This document shows positions 8,221 to 16,583 of a DNA stretch of 22,868 bases, one piece after another; position 1 is the first letter of the stretch; the number at the start of each line of letters is the position of its first letter. The position numbers and the translations under genes are program-made. The DNA is from JBLHLB01 sp047618505 (GTDB taxonomy: Bacteria; Planctomycetota; UBA1135; GCA-002686595): positions 1-22,868 of the forward strand of contig JBLHLB010000025.1 of assembly GCA_047618505.1 (NCBI GenBank), read 5' to 3'. The notes below the pieces were generated by a model. The model saw only the letters and a program-made list of their open reading frames with translations. It ran no database searches and was not told the DNA's origin.

Positions 8221-8952
8221 ATGCCTTTGAACCCTGGAGCCGACGTTGAGATCGAACTTTCTGGTGCCGCCTTCGGCTACCACGGACGTCCGATCGTCCG
8301 AGGAGTCGACCTCACTGTCAGTCCTGGGGACTTCATCGGCGTCCTGGGGCCGAACGGAGCCGGCAAGACAACGCTCTTTCGCGGAATCCTCGGCCTGCTT
8401 CCGGCCCTCGAAGGGCGTGTACGCCGTAGCCACGTGCGCCCGGGATACGTGCCGCAGCGCGACACGCTCGACGCTGTCTTTCCCCTGACCGTGACCGAGG
8501 TCGTGACCCATGGCGGACTGGAGTTCCAGGATAGGCTTGGGCGTTTGGCGCCCGCCTGGCAGGAGCGCGTCGACGAACTGCTGGAACAGGTCGACCTGAA
8601 GGACCAGCGCCGCACGGCTTTCGCATCACTCTCAGGGGGCCAGCGCCAACGCGCGCTGCTGGCCCGCGCCCTCCTGCCGCGACCCAATATTCTTGTGCTC
8701 GATGAGCCGACGAGCGGCGTCGACGTGCCGACACAGGCCCGCATTCTCGAGCTATTGCGGCACTTGAACGAAGAGCAGGGTCTGGCGATTTTGTTGGTTA
8801 GCCACCACCTCGCCTCGACGCGTGATGCGGTGAAGAGCATCGTTTGGGTCGAGAACGGAGAGGCGCGTTCCCTTGACGCATCAGCCTCTCTTGGTCTCGA
8901 TGGTTTGGAAGACTTGTTCCGCGGCGCGGAGCAAGCGGGAGCGGACGCCTAA
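8221..8952 (+). CDS. znuC: Metal ABC transporter ATP-binding protein, ZnuC-like
   Basis: 243-residue ABC ATPase that powers metal import with the adjacent permease. All expected motifs are intact: Walker A at 43-51 (GPNGAGKTT), Q-loop YVPQR near 76-80, signature LSGGQ at 137-141, Walker B ILVLDEP at 157-163, and switch histidine H195 in VSHHL. An AAGGA lies about 10 bases before the ATG, within the end of the binding-protein gene. It starts 6 bases after the binding protein stops and ends 5 bases before the permease starts, so translation is probably coupled. The match to the ZnuC/MntB group rests on operon context as much as sequence. Confidence 0.92.
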   Translation: MPLNPGADVEIELSGAAFGYHGRPIVRGVDLTVSPGDFIGVLGPNGAGKTTLFRGILGLLPALEGRVRRSHVRPGYVPQRDTLDAVFPLTVTEVVTHGGLEFQDRLGRLAPAWQERVDELLEQVDLKDQRRTAFASLSGGQRQRALLARALLPRPNILVLDEPTSGVDVPTQARILELLRHLNEEQGLAILLVSHHLASTRDAVKSIVWVENGEARSLDASASLGLDGLEDLFRGAEQAGADA

Positions 8953-8957
8953 AAGCC

Positions 8958-9839
8958 ATGCTCGATCTACCTCTAGCTGACCTCTGGAGCCTCTTTCGGT
9001 GGGCGATCCTCTCCAGCATCGTAGCCGGATTCGTCGTCTCGCGGATCGGAGCGTTCCTGCTCGTTCGCCGGGTTGGGTTCTACGGTGTCGCGTTACCACA
9101 GCTGGCGGCTACCGGCGTGGCCCTCGGGCTCGCCGCGCCGACCTGGCTTGCAACTGTCGGGCTGGCGGAGATCGACGTCGAGGAACTGTTGCACGATCCG
9201 CACGCTCTGCAGGCGTATCTGTTGCCATGGGTGGCAGCCGCGACCTTCTCGGGGCTGCTCTTGCTCGTCGCCTTCAGTAAGCGTAAGGGGACAGAGTCGG
9301 CCCGCGTGGCGGCGGTCTTCGCCCTGTCGAGCGCGCTCGCGGTCGTCCTTGGCCTCTACGCTCCTATCGGCGAACAGAAGACGGCCGAGCTGCTTTCGGG
9401 CCAGATCCTCACCGTGGGCCTGCACGAGTTCGAGGTACTGGCCGTGACCTACGCGCTGGTTCTCTTGCTCCTCTGGCGCTACTCGAATGATCTGGTGCTC
9501 GTCTCCTTCGACCCCGACACCGCTCGCGTCCTGGGCCGCCCGAAACGGCGCTTGGAGCTCCTGTTCCACGCCCTGCTCGGCGCGACGGTTACGGTCGGCG
9601 CGCTGATCGTGGGACCCCTCGTGCTCTTTGGGCTACTCGTTGTGCCGCCCCTGGCTGCCCACGGAGTCGCGCGCTCAATGCGCGGATACCTGCTTCTCTC
9701 AAGCGTCCTCGGAGTCGTCGCCGCGGTCGTCGGCGTCTTGCTCTCCCTGCAGTTTGATTGGCCCTTCGGTCCAGCCGTGGTGCTGGCGGCGGGGGCAGAG
9801 TTGTTGCCGTGTGTCCTGATCCGGCGCCTGCGCCGGTAG
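8958..9839 (+). CDS. znuB: Metal ABC transporter permease, ZnuB-like
   Basis: 293-residue membrane protein, very hydrophobic with roughly eight predicted transmembrane stretches, in the ABC-3 permease family that forms the inner-membrane channel for zinc/manganese import. Typical segments are near 20-45 (VAGFVVSRIGAFLLVRRVGF), 'ATGVALGLAAP', and 'GALIVGPLVLFGLLVVPPLAA' at about 214-234, the most conserved part of the family. Compared with standard members there is an extra polar stretch around residues 70-85 between early helices (LAEIDVEELLHDPHALQAY). It closes the porin-binding protein-ATPase-permease gene series. A GC-rich perfect stem (9821-9836) overlaps its stop codon. Confidence 0.9.
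   Translation: MLDLPLADLWSLFRWAILSSIVAGFVVSRIGAFLLVRRVGFYGVALPQLAATGVALGLAAPTWLATVGLAEIDVEELLHDPHALQAYLLPWVAAATFSGLLLLVAFSKRKGTESARVAAVFALSSALAVVLGLYAPIGEQKTAELLSGQILTVGLHEFEVLAVTYALVLLLLWRYSNDLVLVSFDPDTARVLGRPKRRLELLFHALLGATVTVGALIVGPLVLFGLLVVPPLAAHGVARSMRGYLLLSSVLGVVAAVVGVLLSLQFDWPFGPAVVLAAGAELLPCVLIRRLRR
9821..9836 (+). terminator. Stem-loop at the end of the metal uptake operon
   Basis: A perfect 6-base stem, CCGGCG/CGCCGG, with a 4-base loop, touching the znuB stop codon. It lacks a T run. It could stop or slow transcription or protect the 3' end, but being inside codons it may be chance in GC-rich DNA. Confidence 0.3.
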
Positions 9840-10264
9840 GGGCCCGAAGAGCTGGCGCCGTGCGTCTCGGCGTGGTTTAGGTCGCCGTCGAGGTCTTCCG
9901 ACTCCAGCTCCAGCAGCGCTACTTGATGGCTCAGCTGATGCGTCGCGTCGCTTGGGTTTTTGGGGGCTGGAAGTCCTGTGTTGCTCGGTCTGTCGCCGCC
10001 AGCGAAACCTGATGCCGGTGTAATCATCGGCATCCTCGACGACGAGGATTGGGGTGAGCTCGTCTGTCCGATCCCTGACGACTCAAGGCTCCTTGGAGGA
10101 ACCTTTTTCAATCAGGGCGTAGTCGGAAGCCCGCTTCGATTGACGAACCTAGAGCGCACGACTTTACTTGGTCTCTGACTCTCGGGTGGGAGGAGTTTCG
10201 CCCCTTGACCAGCCGGCTGCGTCTACCTCTCCATGGAAGGGTCCGTCGCTCAGGTCGCGCCCCT
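9840..10264. other. Gap between the metal operon and a decayed gene
   Basis: No intact gene is supported. The part 10041-10178 reads as a possible tail fragment of a secreted protein (separate entry). The rest (9840-10040 and 10179-10264) shows no feature I can name. Confidence 0.4.
10041..10178 (+). pseudogene. Possible C-terminal fragment of a secreted planctomycete-type protein
   Basis: The plus-strand frame ends with a stretch reading PIPDDSRLLGGTFFNQG, then VVGSPLRLTNLERTTLLGL and a stop. From memory of planctomycete proteomes, many secreted proteins end with a 'P-D/N-P-x-L-x-G-x-T-F-Y-x-Q-G ... L-T-N' block, so this looks like the last ~45 residues of one, without its main body upstream. 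No start codon context or signal peptide precedes it. The alternative is a short chance ORF. Confidence 0.4.
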
Positions 10265-11949
10265 TCACTTCGCGGGAATCAATTCGACTTGCCGGTGCAG
10301 GTCCTCACCGGCGAGACTCTCGATCCGGATCTCCGGGGGTGGCTCGTAGCCAAAGAAGTCTTCGAACGTGACCGTCAGGGGAACGCTCTTCTCTATGCCG
10401 AAGCGATGCCGCGGGCCGTCCTGGCCCGACCAGCGAAAGAAGCGTTCCCCGGACGGCCGGTGGAGGTGGATCCGAGCGTCCGGGGGAAGCGGCACGGGCT
10501 TCCCCTCCACGAGGAACTCGAGCTCCAGAACGGGGTACGAGTCGACCTCCAACTCGAAGCGCTGCCCGTCGTGCTCCACGACCAGTTCGTGTGTCACCAC
10601 CCCGTAGCCCTCCGCGAAGGACGTCAGGGTGACGGGTCCCACGGCGCAGCGCACATGGCCGACCCCCGGGAGCGCATCCCCGAAGTGGAAGCCGCCGGAG
10701 CCCTTCTGGTCAGGGCCGACTCGTTCGAGGGAGGTCTTGACGATGCGGCCCCCCCCATCAGGCGGAACCGCTCCGTACGCCAATTCCAAGCCTGCGTCGA
10801 ACGCCCCCAGGCCGGATCAACCTCGAGGGTCCCGCCGAACTCGACGCGCGCCGTGGCCTCCGGCATCTGGAAGTCGAGCTAGAGGAAGACTGTCTCGCCC
10901 CGGCGAACTTCGACCCACTCGGCGCGCAGGCCGTCGTAGTGGGACCCGGCTCGGCCGACGAACAGCTCGGCCAGCAGATCCCCGACCGGGAGCCCCTCGA
11001 AGCGGTGTGGTACGAGCGAGTGAAGTCTGACTCGCTCGAACAACCAAGGAGCCGTGCTGTGCGTCAGGCCGAGCAGGAGCCCGGCTTCCGTGAGCTTTAC
11101 ATCGACCACGCTCGGCCCGGGGAAGTCGAGGCGCAGTGAGCGTGGAGCGTGTCCGGTGGCTTCAACGTGCAGGAACAGCGCCTTGCGCGAGAGGCCTAAG
11201 GCGCCCACGTCGACCGCCGGGAGGACAACGGGGGAGGATGCGTCCTCGACGAGCGTGCGTAGGGCCGGATTGGCGCGCACAGTCGGGAACTACTGGTCCT
11301 CGCCCAGCACCTCCGACACGCGCACCCCCTCGAGCGCAACGCCCGTCTCCTCCGAGCGCACGTGCAGCACGAGGTCGGGCACGATCCGCAGCTCGACCAC
11401 GGGACTGCTATCCTCTTCCAGGAGCGGGCGAGCCTCGCCCCCGGCAACGACATCGATCGGGATTGCCAGCAGCAGCTCGTTCTCGAAACGGTCCACCGTG
11501 AAGTTCTTTGCCTCAGGGCTCCGCTCGAGCTCGAACGCACCGCGTTCCACGGGGACGAGCAGCTCAAGAGCGGCGCTGGTCGCCTGGATCAAACGGAGTG
11601 TCCCGGTGGGCGGAGCCACAATGGACGGGGCCACCTCGTCACTGCTTCGCTGCTCAGGCAGGACCACCGGAGAGGAGGCCTCGGGAACCGACGCGGCGGC
11701 CCCGCGGCGGGCGAAGGCGAAGGCGGTCGCGAGATCGTCCCCGCTAGCGTGATTCTGCTCCAGGAGGAGCGTCGCTTGGGGCGCCTCGCTGCTGTCTGGC
11801 TCCGGCTCGCGCCCGAGACCAACAGCCTGCGCGTAGCGCTCCAGCTCCGTCAGCCCGTTGGCGAGGCCCGCGCGCAGGGGGCACTCCTTGAAGATCTCCT
11901 CTGAATCGGCATTACGAGGCGCTCCCCAAAGCCGCGATCCAGTATGGAG
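10265..11949 (-). pseudogene. Decayed regulatory-domain protein gene (two in-frame TAG, one frameshift)
   Basis: Read from right to left, one frame is open from 11949 to a TAG at 11290-11292, continues in the same frame to a second TAG at 10879-10881, and again to a G5 run near 10811. There the protein-like reading moves to another frame that runs to the stop at 10265; restoring one G to the run joins them. The pieces make a beta-rich protein with segments like VVELRIVPDLVLHVRSEETG, FLHVEATGHAPRSLRLDF and ELVVEHDGQRFELEVDSYPV, ending RQVELIPAK. The end and style resemble the regulatory domains of the sigma-fusion protein at 2163-5048, which ends VITLVPKQ. No ATG lies in the open 5' part, so the front is probably also lost. 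The two TAGs and slip argue for a dead gene or assembly errors. Confidence 0.75.
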
Positions 11950-12019
11950 TCACACCCTTTACTATGGTTCACCCCAAACCCACGCCGTTCGTTCTCTAGA
12001 TCACGCTGGAAAGGCCAAC

Positions 12020-13327
12020 TTGAATCACTTATCCGCCCTGCTTCTCCCGACCATTCTCTTCTCATTCACTCCATTCCTCGTCGGATGTGGAGGGAGCGAG
12101 CCTACGGAAGAGGAGCCCGAGTCCGAGGTGTCGGACGACTCCGATCAACAGGCCGGGCCATCCGAAGCGGTGAGCGCTGAGCTGAGCCGCTTTGCGCCGG
12201 GCGGCGACATCACCGATGCGGAGCTCGCCAACTATCACATCGAGATGACCTGCGAGGTCGATGGGAAAGACATCGGAACGATGGCCTTCGAACTGTGGAC
12301 GGAAGAGGCGCCTATCTCGACCCGGAACTTCCTGCGCCTCGTCGACGAAGGCTTCTACGACGGTCTCTCGTTCCACAGGATCTTGCGGACCTTCATGATC
12401 CAGGGCGGGGATCCGACTGGAACCGGCACCGGCAACAGTCCGCATGGAACGATTCGCGCGGAGTTTTCGGATGCGCCCGAACGTCGTCACGGCTACGGCG
12501 TCCTCTCTATGGCGCGAAGCGGGGGCAATCCCGATTCGGCGTCGTCTCAGTTCTTCCTATGCTGTGACGAGTCCGGGTCGGTCTGGTCGCTGGACAATAA
12601 TTATTCGTCGTTCGGCAAGCTGGCGGCCGGCGTCACGACGCTGGAGGCGCTGGCCAACGTGCCGACCACGGCGAGCCCCAACGGGGAGCCCTCGAAGCCG
12701 ACACAGCTTGCGAAGATCACCAAAGCCACCGTGAAGGACGGCGCGCCGGCCAAGGACGAAACGATCGAACGTCCGATGCCGACTCTCGACCTCGGCGGCG
12801 AGCCCGAGCGGGTCCTCGTACAGCACGTGCTGATCTCGTTTGACGGTTGCGGCATCCCGGGTGTCACACGGACGAAAGAGGAAGCCGAGGCGCTTGCCAA
12901 TACTGTCCTAGAGCGAGCCCAAAAAGGCGATTCGATGGATGAGCTCGCTCGCGAGTTTTCAGACGACAGGATCGCCGAGGGTGACACGACGCCCGGTCAC
13001 TACGGGGTCCTCAACACGGGCGTTCGCGACATGGTCGACGAACGGCGGGTCTTCACCATCCAGAACGACTTCCGCGCCGCCGTCGAAGAGCTGCAGGCGA
13101 AGGTCCGCGCGGGCAGCCTATCCCAGGCCGACTTCCAAACGCAGGGACAGGCGCTCCAGACCGAGGCCCAAGAGAAAGCGGGCGAGGGCGGCTTCATGCC
13201 GCGCGCGGGACTCGTCCCCTCCTTCGGCGAGACCGCCTTCGGCCTCGATGTCGAAGAAATCGGCATGGCCTCCTTCGACGAAGCGAAGTCACCCTTTGGC
13301 TTCCACATCATCAAGCGCTTGGAGTAA
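12020..13327 (+). CDS. Lipoprotein with cyclophilin and parvulin prolyl-isomerase domains
   Basis: About 435 residues from a TTG at 12020, preceded by GGAAAGG at 5-base spacing. The frame is open upstream to 11858, but only this start puts a signal peptide and lipobox at the N-terminus (LLLPTILFSFTPFLVGCGG, Cys acylated). An acidic linker follows. The cyclophilin domain has FHRILRTFMIQGGDPTGTGTG and ARSGGNPDSASSQFFLCCDE, keeping the catalytic Arg and the Gln of the standard site. The second domain is parvulin-like: VLVQHVLISF at its start, EEAEALANTVLERAQKGDSMDELAREFSDD, and FGFHIIKRLE at its end. An insert of roughly 60 residues (VRDMVDERRVFTIQNDF onward) splits the parvulin fold before GGFMPRAGLVPSF. 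It should aid folding of exported proteins at the membrane. Both family calls are sound; fusion function is inferred. Confidence 0.9.
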   Translation: MNHLSALLLPTILFSFTPFLVGCGGSEPTEEEPESEVSDDSDQQAGPSEAVSAELSRFAPGGDITDAELANYHIEMTCEVDGKDIGTMAFELWTEEAPISTRNFLRLVDEGFYDGLSFHRILRTFMIQGGDPTGTGTGNSPHGTIRAEFSDAPERRHGYGVLSMARSGGNPDSASSQFFLCCDESGSVWSLDNNYSSFGKLAAGVTTLEALANVPTTASPNGEPSKPTQLAKITKATVKDGAPAKDETIERPMPTLDLGGEPERVLVQHVLISFDGCGIPGVTRTKEEAEALANTVLERAQKGDSMDELAREFSDDRIAEGDTTPGHYGVLNTGVRDMVDERRVFTIQNDFRAAVEELQAKVRAGSLSQADFQTQGQALQTEAQEKAGEGGFMPRAGLVPSFGETAFGLDVEEIGMASFDEAKSPFGFHIIKRLE

Positions 13328-13674
13328 CGCGACCCCCGGGATACTCGAGGCAACACGGATCTCCTGAGGGTCTCTTCGATGACGTCAGCGCGTTGTCAGT
13401 CCCTTCAGGATTCCGATCCACTAGAGACGAACGCCTGAGTGCAAGAGACCGTTCCGACCAGCCCGGGGTGCCCAGGTCGATCTCGATGTTGAGCTCGGTC
13501 AGGATCGTGCCGAAGGGCGGAAAGGGAGCGTTCGTCTGCGTCGTGGAGTAATAGACCGTGTTCATATCAGCAGGGCTGCGGGCTTCGCTCTCTAGATCCA
13601 GGCGGTTCCGTTCGGCAGCGGCCCGCAGCTGTCGAACGCCCTCGTTTCGTCTTTGGCAGAGAGGGGGCATGCTC
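13328..13674. other. Convergent gap without a supported gene
   Basis: It lies between the prolyl-isomerase lipoprotein (+) and the peptidase gene (-). A minus-strand frame spans it and includes a protein-like bit reading MNTVYYSTTQTNAPFPPFGT, but it overlaps the end of the peptidase gene and has no matching start or domain, so I do not call a gene. It may be debris of a lost gene. No clear intrinsic terminator was seen. Confidence 0.4.
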
Positions 13675-16092
13675 TCAATAACGTATTCGGATGCCTTCGA
13701 AGGTCGTGTCGGCATGCTGTGCGATCAGGCCAACAGGACCGAGCAGTTCATCGCCACCGAAGATTTCTCCAACCTGGGCGCCGTCGATTAGGAAGCGCGC
13801 GTGGCCCGGTTCCATCTCGATGCTCAAGGTGAGAGCGGTAGCGTCGGGGTCCAGATTGGCCTGGAAGGTCTCAGTCATCTCGAGTGCGCCATTCTTGAGT
13901 TCGATCAGGCCGACGAGACCTGTCGCGGGAACGACGACAAAGTGCTGCCCGAAAGCGCGCGCGCTCCTTGCGAAGGATAGGCCTAGGACCGGGTTTGAGC
14001 TCAGGTCGCCTGCGTGGATCTTGGAGGTGAAGACGTAGCTATCGGGCAGTTCTTCGGCGTAGATCGCGAAGGTGATGCTATCGGTTTGCACTTGGACTTC
14101 TGCGTCGCTGCTGGACCAGTCTTCGTCGTGTGTCCAGTTCTCTAGGTTGTTGGACAGGTCCAGACGGCGCCAGCGCCTTAGGTCTAGCTCTTGACCGAGC
14201 TCCGCTGCGAGATCTCCAAGGCGGCCGTCTCCACCCATAGCGCTATTGGAGGCATTCAGCAGGAGCAGCGCGCTGCGCGGGAGTCCCGCGTCCACCAAGG
14301 CTCCGGCCGCTTCCAAGGAGGCCGTCACAAGGGCTGCGTCCGCCGAACCAAGGTCTTCCGCCAGGGGCTCGTTGACTCCGGCAATGCCGGACAAGGCTAA
14401 AGCCAAGACCTCGGAGGCCGTGCGATCCTGGTCGCCGGGCATTGCTTCCGCGGGGTCGACGACGGCGCGCGCTAAGGTGGCGAGTTGGCGATAGGTGTAG
14501 ATGGCGCCATCGTCCTGTCCCACATCCGCAAGGATTGCCGCCAAGGCGCCCAGGGCCAAGGTGTCCGAGGGGCGCTTGACCAGGGCCCAGCGATAGCTCT
14601 CGATGGCTTGCTCGGGTTTCTCGTTCTCCAGCTGCCTTGCGGCTCGTGCGGTCAAGGTGTCGGCTTGGTCCGCGCCGCCGAAGTGAATCCCGTGCAGCTC
14701 CTTGAGCCAGGTCTCCCATTGGCTCACGAAGTCCTCGAAGCTATCGATGCCAGGGACCTTCGCCTTCTTGACGAAGAACTCCTCGAAGCGCGCCTTGATG
14801 TCGTGCTTGCCGCCGCTCTTGTAGGACTGCATGAAGTCCCGGTAGATCGGCAGGTAGACGCGTTCAGAATCCTCGTCCTCGAAGTTGTGTAGGAAGTAAA
14901 CCAAGCCCCAGCCGAAGGGGTAGTACTCGCCAGGATAGGAGCCGTCCTGGAAGTAGGTGATGACTTCTTCGAGCTTCGGAGCGCCTTGATTGATGCGGGC
15001 CACAACACCCCGCAAGCGCCCGTCGGGGATTCCGTTGAAGGCGACCTTCCCGTTGGTTTGCAGGCGCGCACCCTCGAAGTAAGAGGCCGTGCCTTCGTTC
15101 AGCCAGGTTGGAATTGGGTTCGGCCAAACCGCATCGGTAAATTGGTGTGAGGCTTCGTGGAACAGGGTCGACCAAAGGAAGGAGATGTCGCGGCCCTGGG
15201 GCTCTGTGCGTGGATCATAGGTCGTCACGCTATTCTCGCCGGGACGGAAGAAGCCCTTCACATTGGGGCTGCGATCGCCAAGTTCATCAAACCCTGCGCG
15301 CGTTGCGTAGACATTGATCACGCAGCGCCGCATGCTGCCCCCGCGTTCCTTGTAGCCGAATACATGCCGATAGGATGCGTTCATTTGCTCCATGGCGTTG
15401 GCGATGTCATGGGCCATCACGTAACCCATGTTGGTCCTGACCGTGTAGAACTTGCCCTTGATCTCGTAGGCGTCCTCCCAGGTCTCGTGCTTTGCATCCA
15501 TGCGCGCGACTTCCCTGGGCTTCAACTTGGCACGCCCTTGCACGGGCACATCCAAGCCCGTGGCAAGCAGGCCCGCGACCGCCTTCTCATTCCCGTACAG
15601 CTTCTCCAAGCGCTCCATGGCGTCCTCTTCAAAGGAAGTCCCGCGGCAGCGCCCAAAAAGGTCGACGGCATTTGCGTAGAGTTTCTTGGAGGCGCAGGAC
15701 TTGCCCAGCTTGAACAGCGTCTCGGCGTAGTCGGTCAGAAGCTCTTCGACGTTTGCCCCGGGGCGTTCGACGGCCGAGAATGCCGTGCGAATGCGCTCGG
15801 CTAGTTCGTCGTCGGAACTGGCCTGTTCCAGAGCCAAGCTCAGGTACCAGAGACCCCTGTCGGTCTCGCCGGCCTTCAAGGCCGCCAGGCCAGTCGACTC
15901 TAGAAGTGTCGGATCATCGGGATTCCCTTCTAGGCGCAGTTCAAGCTGGGCCAGGGTCTCCTGCCCCGGTTCCCCTGACTTCCCAGGAGCTTCGGTCCCC
16001 GCGAAGGCGGTGGATTCCGAAGGGATAAAAGGCTGGGCTAACAAGGACGAAGCCAAGGCAATGACAACGCAGGTTCCGGTGATCTTGGGCAT
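13675..16092 (-). CDS. Secreted DUF1570-like metallopeptidase with TPR-like helices and C-terminal beta-sandwich
   Basis: 805 residues from the ATG at 16092 (a TTG at 16110 would add six). A signal peptide is seen (VVIALASSLLAQPF). Residues ~45-175 are helix-rich and TPR-like. The middle carries the zinc-peptidase motif HEASH at ~312-316 (FHEASHQFTDAVWP) and the glutamate of the third ligand ~17 residues later in PTWLNEGTASYFEG, as in gluzincins of the DUF1570 type. Residues ~490-580 are again helical. The last ~180 residues look like a concanavalin/DUF1080-like sandwich, starting WTHDEDWSSSDAEVQVQTD and with GHARFLIDGAQVGE and GLIAQHADTTFEGIRIRY. By inference it acts outside the cytoplasm on proteins or cell-wall material; the substrate is unknown. 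The gene stands alone on its strand. Confidence 0.8.
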   Translation of the reverse strand: MPKITGTCVVIALASSLLAQPFIPSESTAFAGTEAPGKSGEPGQETLAQLELRLEGNPDDPTLLESTGLAALKAGETDRGLWYLSLALEQASSDDELAERIRTAFSAVERPGANVEELLTDYAETLFKLGKSCASKKLYANAVDLFGRCRGTSFEEDAMERLEKLYGNEKAVAGLLATGLDVPVQGRAKLKPREVARMDAKHETWEDAYEIKGKFYTVRTNMGYVMAHDIANAMEQMNASYRHVFGYKERGGSMRRCVINVYATRAGFDELGDRSPNVKGFFRPGENSVTTYDPRTEPQGRDISFLWSTLFHEASHQFTDAVWPNPIPTWLNEGTASYFEGARLQTNGKVAFNGIPDGRLRGVVARINQGAPKLEEVITYFQDGSYPGEYYPFGWGLVYFLHNFEDEDSERVYLPIYRDFMQSYKSGGKHDIKARFEEFFVKKAKVPGIDSFEDFVSQWETWLKELHGIHFGGADQADTLTARAARQLENEKPEQAIESYRWALVKRPSDTLALGALAAILADVGQDDGAIYTYRQLATLARAVVDPAEAMPGDQDRTASEVLALALSGIAGVNEPLAEDLGSADAALVTASLEAAGALVDAGLPRSALLLLNASNSAMGGDGRLGDLAAELGQELDLRRWRRLDLSNNLENWTHDEDWSSSDAEVQVQTDSITFAIYAEELPDSYVFTSKIHAGDLSSNPVLGLSFARSARAFGQHFVVVPATGLVGLIELKNGALEMTETFQANLDPDATALTLSIEMEPGHARFLIDGAQVGEIFGGDELLGPVGLIAQHADTTFEGIRIRY

Positions 16093-16583
16093 CCCCTGAG
16101 GGTACCCCAAGCCGCGCGTGTCGAGCTTGATTCGAGGGGAGTCTCCCCTGGGGATCTGTTGCGTAGGCTAAGCCGGTAACGAGCGGGTATGGCTCGAACC
16201 GGTGTTGTCTGGTCGATCGTGGTCAGGCTTGTGGGAGAACGTTGCGACCCTAGCAGCCCGCCCTAAGAACAGCAGCTGTCCGCTCGGCTCTCCCTTCGGC
16301 CCAACGAATCGCCTGGCTGCGTTGCCAGAACCACCGATGTAGGAACAGCTACAGCACTGCTACGTGGGGGAACCTGTCAGCTTGCTAGGCGATCTGGTAG
16401 CTGATGTCTCGGGACATCTCTCTGGAGCTGGACGCCCCGGTTCGCTTGGTGCTTGTGTGATCCCGGCCCGAGGCGTATCAAGGATTGATGGAGATCGGAA
16501 AATGCGCGCTGTAGCCACAGTAAATGAAGGCAGCACCGGACTTCGCACAGACGACTCCGTTTCGTGAGCGTGGTGAGAACAGG
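16093..16583. other. Intergenic region, mostly the hairpin-rich element
   Basis: A 491-base gap between divergently read genes. Most of it is the structured element at 16135-16523 described separately. A frame on the plus strand (16364-16567) reads as one short polypeptide but has no start site context or domain. The stretch 16093-16134 would hold the promoter of the peptidase gene; I could not name convincing -35/-10 boxes. Confidence 0.5.
16135..16523 (+). ncRNA. Hairpin-rich element, possible group II intron 5' fragment or other structured RNA
   Basis: Several perfect stems sit close together on the plus strand: AGGGGAG/CTCCCCT (16135-16149), a nested CCGGT+CGAGC paired with GCTCG+ACCGG (16173-16202), CTGGC/GCCAG (about 16313-16328), TGTAG/CTACA (about 16338-16353), an outer TCAGC/GCTGA (16377-16406) and a following GATGTC/GACATC hairpin with a TCGG loop. 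Together with the absence of a gene, this suggests a folded RNA. Its general look recalls the RNA part that precedes the reverse-transcriptase gene of bacterial group II introns, but no intron protein and no domain V are present, so it would be a remnant. This resemblance is from memory, not a search. Confidence 0.4.

Noticed and set aside
9479..10111. Minus-strand ORF opposite the end of znuB
   Set aside because: Low-complexity Arg/Ser-rich translation typical of an antisense shadow of a GC-rich gene.
10879..11292. Reassignment of TAG to an amino acid, or pyrrolysine use
   Set aside because: TAG ends several intact genes here (the sigma fusion at 5048, znuB at 9839, the small membrane protein at 17012), and the same gene has a separate frameshift, so decay or error explains it better.
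11362..11904. Plus-strand ORF of 180 codons opposite the decayed gene
   Set aside because: The minus strand gives coherent beta-rich protein over the same bases, so this frame is its shadow.
13311..13715. Minus-strand ORF of about 134 codons
   Set aside because: It overlaps the peptidase and prolyl-isomerase genes, and only a short middle part looks protein-like.
16364..16567. Short plus-strand ORF as a separate gene
   Set aside because: No ribosome site, signal or domain, and it lies within the hairpin-rich element.
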